Below, one piece after another: positions 25,052 through 32,311 of a DNA stretch of 64,000 bases. The notes beneath the pieces were generated by a model. It had not been told where the DNA came from and ran no database searches. It saw only the letters and a program-made list of their open reading frames with translations. Within the stretch, counting starts at the first letter, position 1; each line of letters begins with the position of its first letter. Origin of the DNA: Bacillota bacterium (GTDB taxonomy: Bacteria > Bacillota > DSM-12270 > Thermacetogeniales > Thermacetogeniaceae); contig JABLXW010000012.1 in NCBI GenBank assembly GCA_013177945.1, positions 1 through 64,000 of the forward strand. The letters are read 5' to 3'. Made by a program: the position numbers and the translations under genes.

Positions 25052-26905
25052 ATGCAGGTGGTAGGAGTAACAACCCAGCAGTATGTATACGTGGCATCCC
25101 GGGAGCGGAAATTCCGGATCAACGAAGTCCTGATTGTGGACGACCCGGAGCACGGATTCCCCCGCGGGGAGGTTGTTGAGACCAGGTCCTTCAACAGGTT
25201 CATCCCTCTCACCCTGGAGCGCAGCCCTTTAATCGATCCCGAGGTCTGGGAGGGATTGGAGCAGGTCGGTTTCAATCTGGGGGAAGAAACAATCCACCTT
25301 GCGAAGCTCCGGATTCTGAACGACCTTCCCGCCCCGGTGGCGGTTGGAGCGCGCGTCCGGGTGCCGGAGTTCGCCGAGGTCAGGGACCTTTTGCTGCCGT
25401 GCCATCCTGCTTCAGGTTTCGTCCTGGGCGTGCTTCTGGGAACGGAGGAGCTGAAAGCGGGGCTGCCTGAAGAACTCCGGGAAATTGCTCCCCTTTACAT
25501 AAAAGGGCAGGGGATTTTGCCCCAGAGCGGGGTGCCCTTTGTCTTCGATTACCGCGCCATGCAGGAGTACCCTCATATCGGGATCTTCGGGGGTTCGGGC
25601 TCGGGAAAATCCTTCGGGATGCGGGTGATTCTGGAGGAGGTTTTAGAAAAGAGAATACCTGCCCTGGTCTTCGATCCCCATTACGAAATGAGCTTTGCCA
25701 CACCCTTCGAAGGGATGGAGAGGGAGTGGGTCGATTCTTTTGCTTCCCGAACCGAAATCCTGACCGTCGGCCGCGACACCGGGGTAAGTTTTGAAGACCT
25801 GACAAGCAACGACCTCGCCTCCCTTATCCAGGCGGCAGGCGCGAACTATACCGAGGGAATGGATAACGCCCTGAAGGCGATCCACCAGGAGCGGGATTCC
25901 TTTGTAAGTTTTTCCCAGAAACTCGAAGATCTGATCGGCCTGGCCGAGAGGGAAGAAGAGACGCGGGAGCGCATCAGGCGCAGGTACGGAGAGAACTCCC
26001 GCTATGAAAAATCCCTGGAAGCCATGGCGCGTCAGGCCGGCCATCCCAGCAGCCTGCGGGGGATCCGGTGGCGTCTTTACCGCCTGGAACGGGAAGGAAT
26101 CTTTCAAAAGAACATCGAACCGATCATCAACGCCTTGAAGCACCGCCGCCTGACCGTGATTCGGGGCCCCATCTGGCTCCTCACGGTTTTCAGTGCTTAC
26201 CTCATCCGGAAGCTGTACCGGCTCCGGCGGGGCTACCAGGATGCCCTGCAGCGGGGGGAGGCACCCGGAGAGAGGTTTCCGCCTTTTTTAATCGTTACCG
26301 ATGAGGCCCATCATTTTGCCCCAAAGAGTTTTGAAATCAACGCTCCGGCGCGCGGGATTTTCCGGGAAGTGGCTCAGGAGGGCCGGAAGTACGGGGTTTT
26401 CCTGGTTCTGGCCACCCAGCGCCCGGCCCTTCTTGACGAGACTGTCACCGCCCAGTTGAACACGAAAATCATTTTCAGGACGGTGAGGGCTACCGATATC
26501 GGTGTCATCAAGGAAGAAACCGATATCACGCGTGAAGAGGCGGAGCGCCTCCCCTATCTGAGTTCGGGTACGGCTTTTATCTCCTCTGCTGTTGTGGGAA
26601 GGACGGTTGCGGTGCGGATCCGCTGCGCCCGGACCAGGCCCCCCCATGCGGCAAATCCTTTTGCCGAGCTGGAGGAGGAATCCCAGACGGCCCGCGAGGA
26701 GATCTGGCGCCTGCTGGTGCAGTATTTGCCGTTGCACGCCGGGCAGGTTAATTTGTACCTCCCCGAATTCGAGCGCGCCCTGAACCGGCCCGTCACCTTT
26801 AACGAGGTCTGGGAGTGGCTGGAAGAATTTGCTGCTGCCGGAAGGCTTGAAAAGGAAGAAGGGCCCTTCGGCCCCACCTACTCTTTGCGTGAGGAAGAAA
26901 TCTAA
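25052..26905 (+). CDS. herA: HerA DNA translocase
   Basis: The 617-residue protein is a HerA-type hexameric ATPase of the FtsK/HerA group. It has an N-terminal HAS-barrel-like beta region (about 1-110), Walker A GGSGSGKS (180-187) and Walker B LIVTDEAHH (Asp417, Glu418). It also has VFLVLATQRPALLDETVTAQ, containing the arginine-rich sensor region of the family. A C-terminal helical extension (about 530-617) follows. HerA pumps DNA to the NurA nuclease. Its ATG has an AGGAGG site, and its stop is one base before the Mre11-like start, so expression is coupled. The order nurA-herA-mre11-rad50 resembles the archaeal end-resection operon. Confidence 0.93.
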   Translation: MQVVGVTTQQYVYVASRERKFRINEVLIVDDPEHGFPRGEVVETRSFNRFIPLTLERSPLIDPEVWEGLEQVGFNLGEETIHLAKLRILNDLPAPVAVGARVRVPEFAEVRDLLLPCHPASGFVLGVLLGTEELKAGLPEELREIAPLYIKGQGILPQSGVPFVFDYRAMQEYPHIGIFGGSGSGKSFGMRVILEEVLEKRIPALVFDPHYEMSFATPFEGMEREWVDSFASRTEILTVGRDTGVSFEDLTSNDLASLIQAAGANYTEGMDNALKAIHQERDSFVSFSQKLEDLIGLAEREEETRERIRRRYGENSRYEKSLEAMARQAGHPSSLRGIRWRLYRLEREGIFQKNIEPIINALKHRRLTVIRGPIWLLTVFSAYLIRKLYRLRRGYQDALQRGEAPGERFPPFLIVTDEAHHFAPKSFEINAPARGIFREVAQEGRKYGVFLVLATQRPALLDETVTAQLNTKIIFRTVRATDIGVIKEETDITREEAERLPYLSSGTAFISSAVVGRTVAVRIRCARTRPPHAANPFAELEEESQTAREEIWRLLVQYLPLHAGQVNLYLPEFERALNRPVTFNEVWEWLEEFAAAGRLEKEEGPFGPTYSLREEEI

Positions 26906-26906
26906 A

Positions 26907-27896
26907 ATGCGGTTTTTGTTTCTTACCGACGATCACAAAAGGGGTACAACCCCTGCGAACCGGAAAGACAATTTTCCCGCCACCCTGGCGGCCAAACTCC
27001 GGGAGGTAGTGGAAATTGCCCGGGAGCGGGAGGTTGATTACATCTTGCACGGAGGGGATTTTTTCGATGTTCCTGCACCGTCCCTCAGTGTCTGCGCCGA
27101 TTTCCTCGAGATTTACCAGCAGTTCCCGGCGCCGGTTTACACCATTGCCGGAAACCACGACCTTTTCGGACACAACCAGGAGACGCTGCCCCGGACGATG
27201 CTGGGTTTTGTAGCGCGCCTGGGAATTGTACATCTGGTCGGAAGGGAGCCTGTCTATTTAGAAAAAAACGGGATCCGCGTTCAGCTGACGGGCCAGGGGT
27301 ACCATTTTGAGATGGACCGCCGGGATCCGAAAAAGGATTATGTGGTGCAAAAAAAAGATTGCGATTTTGCGATTCACCTCGTGCACGGGATGCTGCTGGA
27401 CCGCGTCTGCTTCCCCGGCCCCTTTTACACCCTGGTCGAGCAGATCTGGGAAACGGAAGCCGATTTTACCCTGGCGGGCCACAACCACCTGGGCTTTCCG
27501 GACACAGAAAGAGATGGCAAGTTCTTTCTCAATCCAGGCGCGCTCGCCCGGCTTTCAAGCCACCCCGCCGAAATGAGGAGGCCGGTTCAGGTGGTCCTGA
27601 TCGATTTTTCCGGAAGCAGGCCCGTTTACGAAAAGATCCGCCTGATAAGCGCCCCTCCGGGTGAAGAAGTCCTCGATCGGAGCCATCTGGAAGAGGCTGC
27701 TTTTCGGGAACAGCGGCTGGCCGGATATCTTGCGGAGGTCAAGGCTGCCGGCTCTTACCAGCGCACCGATGTCCGCCTTTTGATTGAAGAAATCGTCCGG
27801 GCAGAAAAGCTTGACCAGAGGGTGAGAGAAGAAGCGTTAAGGCGCATTGCCCGGGCCGAGGAGGCGCTGGCGCGGGGGGAGGAGGAAGAAGCGTGA
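26907..27896 (+). CDS. Mre11/SbcD-like DNA-end nuclease
   Basis: The 329-residue protein is a calcineurin-like phosphoesterase of the Mre11/SbcD group. Metal-binding motifs are TDDH (residues 7-10), HGGDFFD (Asp51), AGNHDLFG (82-85), LVHGML and LAGHNHLG. A helical C-terminal part (about 235-329) could be the Rad50-contact region. Mre11 opens DNA ends together with a Rad50 ATPase. The ATG at 26907 gives the typical MRFLFLTDDH start and has GAGG upstream; the frame is open further but overlaps herA. It overlaps the Rad50-like N-terminal gene by four bases, supporting a complex between them. Confidence 0.87.
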   Translation: MRFLFLTDDHKRGTTPANRKDNFPATLAAKLREVVEIAREREVDYILHGGDFFDVPAPSLSVCADFLEIYQQFPAPVYTIAGNHDLFGHNQETLPRTMLGFVARLGIVHLVGREPVYLEKNGIRVQLTGQGYHFEMDRRDPKKDYVVQKKDCDFAIHLVHGMLLDRVCFPGPFYTLVEQIWETEADFTLAGHNHLGFPDTERDGKFFLNPGALARLSSHPAEMRRPVQVVLIDFSGSRPVYEKIRLISAPPGEEVLDRSHLEEAAFREQRLAGYLAEVKAAGSYQRTDVRLLIEEIVRAEKLDQRVREEALRRIARAEEALARGEEEEA

Positions 27897-29197
27897 GTTT
27901 CCTGCGCAGAGTCGTTGTGGACAATTTCCAGTCCCACGAGCATACAGAGCTTACCCTGGAACCGGGTTTGAATGTAATTGTAGGCCCTTCCGACTACGGG
28001 AAATCTGCTCTGGTCAGGGCGCTCCGCTGGCTTTTTTACAACGAGCCCAAGGGGGCGAACTTTATCCGCGTTGGGGCGCGCGCTGTGCGCGTGCTCGTGG
28101 AATTCGACGACGGGACGAAATTGCAGCGCCTCCGGGATACAGGAGGGAAGAACCGCTACATTTTGCAGCGGCCTGGTGAGGAAGAGAAAATTTACGAGGG
28201 TTTCGGAGGGGATGTTCCGCACGAAATCATCCTCGCTTCGGGAGTCCGGAAGGTTTTCATAGATGAGCGCAACAGGGTTGAATTGAACCTGGGGGGCCAG
28301 CTGGAAGCACCCTTTCTCCTGGCCGAGAACGGCGCGGTCCGGGCCAAGGTGATCGGGCAGCTGGGTGGCGTGCACATCCTCGACTGGGCCCAGAAATCCG
28401 TGGGGACGGACCTCAGGCGCCTGCGCGAGGAGGAAAACCGGTGCAGTCTCAACCTTAAAAATCTGGAAACAGCCCTTCATGCCTACGATCATCTGCCCCG
28501 CCTTGAAGCCCAGATCCGGGATCTGGAAGAAGCGGCTGCCAGGGCAGAAGCAATCACCAACACCATTGATGCTCTGAATGAGATCCAGAACCAGTGGAAT
28601 GAACTGGAAAGCGCCCTGAAGGAGGTGGAGAGCCGCCTTGAGGCGCTCGCCCTTTTGGATCAGGCCGAGGCCCGGCTCCAGGGGCTTGAAGCTTGCCTGC
28701 AGGAATACAGGGACCTGGTGCTCCTCTGCGCCGAAATGGAGGAGACCGAACTTCAGTTGAAAAAGGTGGAAGAAATTCTTGAAAAAACGAGTTCGGTTCC
28801 TGCTGCGGAAATTCTTGCGGCGAAGCTGGAGGTGCTTACCGGGCAGTTAAACGACCTCCTCCAGATTGCCCGGGAGGCGGATGCCGTTGCGACTCTCCTT
28901 GTCAGGGCGGCCCGCGTTGTGGAGCGCACCGGAGCGCTGGAGAGGGCGGAAAAACAGGTGACCCTCATTTCAGATCTGGTCCAGCAGATCCGGATTTACC
29001 AGGAGATGTGGAAAGCCTGGCAGGACCACGAGCGGGAGTACCGGGGAGCCTGTGCTGCCGTTGCGCGTTGCCAGAAGGAGATGGAGAAGCACCTTGCGGA
29101 TTTTCGCCTGCTTCTCACAAAGCTTGGGAGGTGTCCCGTCTGCTTTGGGGAACTGACGCAGGAGGCGGTGGCGCGGGTGCTTGCCGAATACCAGTAA
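27893..29197 (+). CDS. Rad50/SbcC-like ATPase, N-terminal half with zinc hook
   Basis: This 434-residue protein is only the first half of a Rad50-type SMC ATPase. It has the N-terminal nucleotide-binding lobe with Walker A GPSDYGKS (31-38) and a Q-loop region, and a long coiled coil (about 170-405). Near its end is CPVC (Cys414, Cys417), the zinc-hook motif found at the tip of Rad50. It stops 17 residues after the hook, so the returning coil and the second ATPase lobe are absent. Those lie in the next two genes. There is no sign of a simple frameshift: the next gene has its own ribosome site after 25 bases. The gene overlaps the Mre11-like gene by four bases. Confidence 0.85.
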   Translation: MSFLRRVVVDNFQSHEHTELTLEPGLNVIVGPSDYGKSALVRALRWLFYNEPKGANFIRVGARAVRVLVEFDDGTKLQRLRDTGGKNRYILQRPGEEEKIYEGFGGDVPHEIILASGVRKVFIDERNRVELNLGGQLEAPFLLAENGAVRAKVIGQLGGVHILDWAQKSVGTDLRRLREEENRCSLNLKNLETALHAYDHLPRLEAQIRDLEEAAARAEAITNTIDALNEIQNQWNELESALKEVESRLEALALLDQAEARLQGLEACLQEYRDLVLLCAEMEETELQLKKVEEILEKTSSVPAAEILAAKLEVLTGQLNDLLQIAREADAVATLLVRAARVVERTGALERAEKQVTLISDLVQQIRIYQEMWKAWQDHEREYRGACAAVARCQKEMEKHLADFRLLLTKLGRCPVCFGELTQEAVARVLAEYQ

Positions 29198-29222
29198 GAG
29201 GATACCGGGAGGAGGAGAAATT

Positions 29223-29501
29223 TTGCAGGAGCAAAAAGAGCAGGTTCTGTACGAAAAGCAGGTCAACCACCTGAAGGAGGCGTTGCGCAGGTCCCGCGAC
29301 CTGAGGTCGCGCGCCCTGAGCCAGAAGGAATTGCTTGAGAAGCAGCGGGAAAAGCTTTACCAGAAGGCAGCGGAATACGGCGTCAAACCCGAGGAGTTGG
29401 GCGAGAAAATTGCGGCATTGAAAGGCGAGCTGAACCGGCTTCTCGAGGAGGCCCGGAAGCTGGTCCCCTGGGATCTCCTGGAAAAGGAGCGGATTGAGTG
29501 A
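29223..29501 (+). CDS. Small coiled-coil protein between Rad50 halves
   Basis: The 92-residue protein is nearly all helix, rich in Glu, Lys, Arg and Leu with heptad-like spacing (QVLYEKQVNHLKEALRRSRD, later KIAALKGELNRLLEEARKL), so a coiled coil is expected. It has no cysteine. It could supply part of the coil returning from the zinc hook of the preceding protein. The TTG at 29223 is chosen because GGGAGGAGGAG precedes it. It ends in a GTGA overlap with the C-terminal half gene. I know no named family for it; the function is inferred from position. Confidence 0.65.
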   Translation: MQEQKEQVLYEKQVNHLKEALRRSRDLRSRALSQKELLEKQREKLYQKAAEYGVKPEELGEKIAALKGELNRLLEEARKLVPWDLLEKERIE

Positions 29502-30151
29502 GACAGAATCTGGCTTCTCTGAAAAATTCCCTTGAACTTATGAAAGCCCTTTACCACAGGCAGCGGGGGGAACAGGCAAAGCTCCTCCAGGAAAAAGCCG
29601 CCCTGGAGAATCGCCTCCGAGAGGTTCGGGAAGAAATCGAATGCCTGGAAAAGGTGCGCCTCCTCCTATTGGAGGCGGCAAAACACGCGCGGGAACAGGG
29701 TCGCCGCCAGGTGGAGTTTCTTGTTACCCAGGCCCTGCAGTTTGTTTTCGGAGGGGATCTGGAGTTCAGGGTGAAGGTGGAAGAGAAGAGGGACCGGCCC
29801 GAAGCGGAGTTTTACGTTTGCTCCACCTATGGCGGAGATTTCAAGGTCGAAACCACTCCCCAGGATGCACGAGGGGGCGGGGTGGTTGATGTGATTTCCC
29901 TTGCCCTGCGGCTTGCCCTTCTGCATGCCTTCCGTCCTCCTCTGGGGGGGCCTGTAATCCTGGATGAACCGGCAAAACATGTTTCCGAGGAATTTTCGCC
30001 CCAGGTGGCCCGCTTCTTAAAGAGTTTCAGCCAGAGCCTCGGCCGCCAGATCATTATGGTTTCCCACAACCAGCACCTGGCGGACTCGGCCGATGTTGCC
30101 TATTTGGTGGAGATGCAGCAGGGAAGAAGCAGCGCAAGACGCATTCGGTAG
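29498..30151 (+). CDS. Rad50/SbcC-like ATPase, C-terminal half
   Basis: The 217-residue protein holds the second half of a Rad50-type ATPase: a short coiled coil (about 5-70), then the C-terminal lobe with the ABC signature GGGVVDVISLALRLAL (126-141) and Walker B VILDEPAKH (Asp156, Glu157). A switch histidine follows in IIMVSHNQHLAD. Walker A is absent, so it needs the product of the gene at 27893 to form an ATP site. The GTG at 29498 overlaps the previous stop (GTGA) and has AAAGGAG upstream. Together the three genes look like a Rad50 split into separate polypeptides. Confidence 0.85.
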   Translation: MRQNLASLKNSLELMKALYHRQRGEQAKLLQEKAALENRLREVREEIECLEKVRLLLLEAAKHAREQGRRQVEFLVTQALQFVFGGDLEFRVKVEEKRDRPEAEFYVCSTYGGDFKVETTPQDARGGGVVDVISLALRLALLHAFRPPLGGPVILDEPAKHVSEEFSPQVARFLKSFSQSLGRQIIMVSHNQHLADSADVAYLVEMQQGRSSARRIR

Positions 30152-30176
30152 CACTTGATTTCAAGGAGGTTCTGCG

Positions 30177-30968
30177 GTGACAATCTGGCAGGCGGTTGTC
30201 CTCGGTTTGGTGCAGGGGTTTGGTGAGTTTTTGCCTATCTCCAGTTCTGCCCACCTGGTGCTGGTTCCCTGGTTCTTCCGCTGGACCTACCAGGGGCTTG
30301 CTGTAGATGTTGCCCTTCATTTGGGAACACTGGTAGCCGTAGTTGCCTATTTCTGGCGGGACTGGTTTAACCTTTTGCTGGGGGCGGGAAAAGGATTACG
30401 CGATCCGGAGGGCCGCCTCTTCTGGTATCTGGTCCTGGCTTCTCTTCCGGGGGCAGCCCTCGGCTACCTGTTTGAAGACTGGGCCGAAACCGTTTTCCGG
30501 ACCCCGGTGCTTGTAGGGATCATGTTGATTACCATGGGCCTGATTTTATACTGGGCCGACCGGAAAGGGGCCAAAAGCGTGGAAATAGAACGGGTTGGCC
30601 TCTGGCAGAGTTTGCTGATCGGGTTCTCCCAGGCCCTGGCGATTGTTCCGGGAGTTTCTCGTTCAGGTGTCACGATGACCGCCGGGTTGCTTGCCGGATT
30701 GACGCGGGAAGGAGCGGCGCGGTTTTCGTTTCTCCTCTCGGCGCCGATTATTTTTGGGGCAGGGCTCCTGAAGGTACCGGATCTGATGGCACGCCCGGAC
30801 ATGGTCAACCTTCCCTTTCTGGTAAGTGTTGTCGTTTCTGCTGCTGCGGGGATTGCCAGCATCGGCTTTCTGCTCCGTTATGTGCAGACCAGGGATTACA
30901 CCCCTTTTGTCTGGTACCGCTTTCTTCTGGGCGTGCTGGTCTTTTTCGTGGCCTTGACACGCCGCTGA
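30177..30968 (+). CDS. uppP: Undecaprenyl-diphosphate phosphatase UppP (BacA)
   Basis: UppP removes one phosphate from undecaprenyl diphosphate so that the lipid carrier can be reused for cell-wall precursors; it lies in the cytoplasmic membrane. The 263-residue product has eight or so membrane segments and both active-site motifs: GFGEFLPISSSAHL near the N-terminus and IVPGVSRSGVTM near residue 160. The GTG at 30177 follows AAGGAGG. It is 25 bases after the Rad50 C-half gene and probably shares its transcript, though it has no evident link with DNA repair. Confidence 0.94.
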   Translation: MTIWQAVVLGLVQGFGEFLPISSSAHLVLVPWFFRWTYQGLAVDVALHLGTLVAVVAYFWRDWFNLLLGAGKGLRDPEGRLFWYLVLASLPGAALGYLFEDWAETVFRTPVLVGIMLITMGLILYWADRKGAKSVEIERVGLWQSLLIGFSQALAIVPGVSRSGVTMTAGLLAGLTREGAARFSFLLSAPIIFGAGLLKVPDLMARPDMVNLPFLVSVVVSAAAGIASIGFLLRYVQTRDYTPFVWYRFLLGVLVFFVALTRR

Positions 30969-31157
30969 AAGGCCTTAATGAGGCAAATCTTCCTGTATCG
31001 AGGGCCTTTCACAGGAAAGCTCTTCTGTTTCTCCCAGCAGAAAGGGTGCTTTGAGAAAGGCAAAATCGACCGATGGAAACGGGAAAATAAGGAAAGGAGG
31101 ACACGGGAGCCGCCCTCCGGGGGAAGTTCTGAATTCCTCGAAGTGGCACCGAAATTC

Positions 31158-31186
31158 TTGACGGAGGAAGGGAAAAGGGTTAAAAT
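31158..31186 (+). promoter_or_regulatory. Sigma-A promoter of tRNA-Pro
   Basis: TTGACG (31158-31163), a 17-base spacer and TAAAAT (31181-31186) lie 15 bases upstream of the tRNA 5' end. Confidence 0.8.
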
Positions 31187-31201
31187 TATAGTTGCCGGAG
31201 T

Positions 31202-31279
31202 CGGGATGTAGCTCAGCTTGGTCAGAGCGCACGGTTCGGGACCGTGAGGTCGCTGGTTCAAATCCAGTCATCCCGACCA
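31202..31279 (+). tRNA. tRNA-Pro (anticodon CGG)
   Basis: The 78-base sequence folds as a full cloverleaf. It has a 7-bp acceptor stem CGGGATG/CATCCCG, a 4-bp D stem GCTC/GAGC, a 5-bp anticodon stem CACGG/CCGTG with loop TTCGGGA, and a TTCAAAT T-loop on a GCTGG/CCAGT stem. CCA is encoded at 31277-31279. The C1-G72 pair and anticodon CGG identify proline. A T-rich stretch follows. Confidence 0.97.
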
Positions 31280-31507
31280 TTTATTTTTTTAACCTGCCGT
31301 TCAATCTCCCGGGCGCAGGCCCGACGTTGCAGGGAGCATCTCGCTGCCCCCTGTGGTGCCTGGCGGGCCATTCCCCCGATGATTTCTTTTCTGCCTCCCG
31401 TTTGTGCGGCACCGCAAGAGCCCTTCATGCGGAAGCTTGTCTTGCCTGGTAGGATATGCTAGACTATTCCAAAATAAAATTTCCGAGAAAGCCCGGGAGG
31501 GAGTATT

Positions 31508-32233
31508 GTGTTTAAGGTTCTGCTCTTTGATCTTGACGGCACTCTGCTGCCGATGAACATGGATATCTTTATGAAAGAGTACTTTCGAGCCGTAACCCGC
31601 AAGTTTGCCCATCTCATTCCTCCCGAGAAATTAATCCAGGACATTCTCTACGGGACAATGGCCATGATTAACGACACCAACCCCGAAAAGACAAACAAAG
31701 AGGTTTTCTGGTCTCATTTTCTTCCCCGTGTCAGCCTTCCCGAGGAGGTTCTCGTCCCGATGTTTGATGAATTTTATGCTTTTGATTTCGCCAGCCTGAA
31801 GCGCTGCATTCACCCCAACCCTCTGGCGCGTCCTTTACTGGAACGCCTCTTTGAAAGAGGTTTTCAGGTTGTGATTGCCACCAACCCCGTTTTTCCCGAG
31901 AGAGCCATCCAGGAGCGCATGAACTGGGTGGAAATCGGGGATCTGCCCTACGCCCTTGTGACAACTTATGAAAACAGCCACTTCTGCAAGCCGCGCCTGG
32001 AGTATTATCAGGAGGTCATTTCTTGCCTGGGCGTCAGGCCGCAGGATTGCCTGATGATCGGGAACGATGTTGAGGAGGATCTCGCTGCCAGGAAGCTGGG
32101 GGTCACGACTTTTCTCGTGGAGGACTGGCTCCTGAACCCGCGCGGGCTTCCCATCGAAACCGATTACCGGGGTTCCTTTCAGGATTTGGCGGCTTTTTTA
32201 AGCAGTTTGCGTCTTGATGAAAGTCCGGTGTAG
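31508..32233 (+). CDS. HAD-superfamily phosphatase
   Basis: The 241-residue cytoplasmic enzyme has the haloacid dehalogenase fold motifs: nucleophile FDLDGTL (Asp8, Asp10), VVIATNP (motif II), Lys in FCKPRLEYY (motif III) and MIGNDVEEDLAAR (motif IV). A helical cap lies between residues about 18 and 100. It should hydrolyse a small phosphorylated metabolite. The closest named types would be phosphoglycolate phosphatase-like, but the substrate cannot be told. The GTG at 31508 follows GGGAGGGAG. It is 78 bases upstream of dnaE. Confidence 0.85.
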   Translation: MFKVLLFDLDGTLLPMNMDIFMKEYFRAVTRKFAHLIPPEKLIQDILYGTMAMINDTNPEKTNKEVFWSHFLPRVSLPEEVLVPMFDEFYAFDFASLKRCIHPNPLARPLLERLFERGFQVVIATNPVFPERAIQERMNWVEIGDLPYALVTTYENSHFCKPRLEYYQEVISCLGVRPQDCLMIGNDVEEDLAARKLGVTTFLVEDWLLNPRGLPIETDYRGSFQDLAAFLSSLRLDESPV

Positions 32234-32311
32234 AAGCAGAATCCGGGTTGCGCCGGGGATCTCTCCTGGCCTCTTGAAATATATCTTATCGAAATTGCGG
32301 GGTAGTTCAGG

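Noticed and set aside
29150-29230. Rad50 split as a sequencing frameshift
   Set aside because: The N-half ends in TAA, and the next gene has a separate GGGAGGAGGAG site and start; no single-base change would join the two into a normal Rad50 coil.
30975-31280. Minus-strand frame reading MVGMTGFEPATSRSRT
   Set aside because: It is the antisense of the tRNA-Pro gene; this peptide is a well-known false annotation arising from tRNA sequences.
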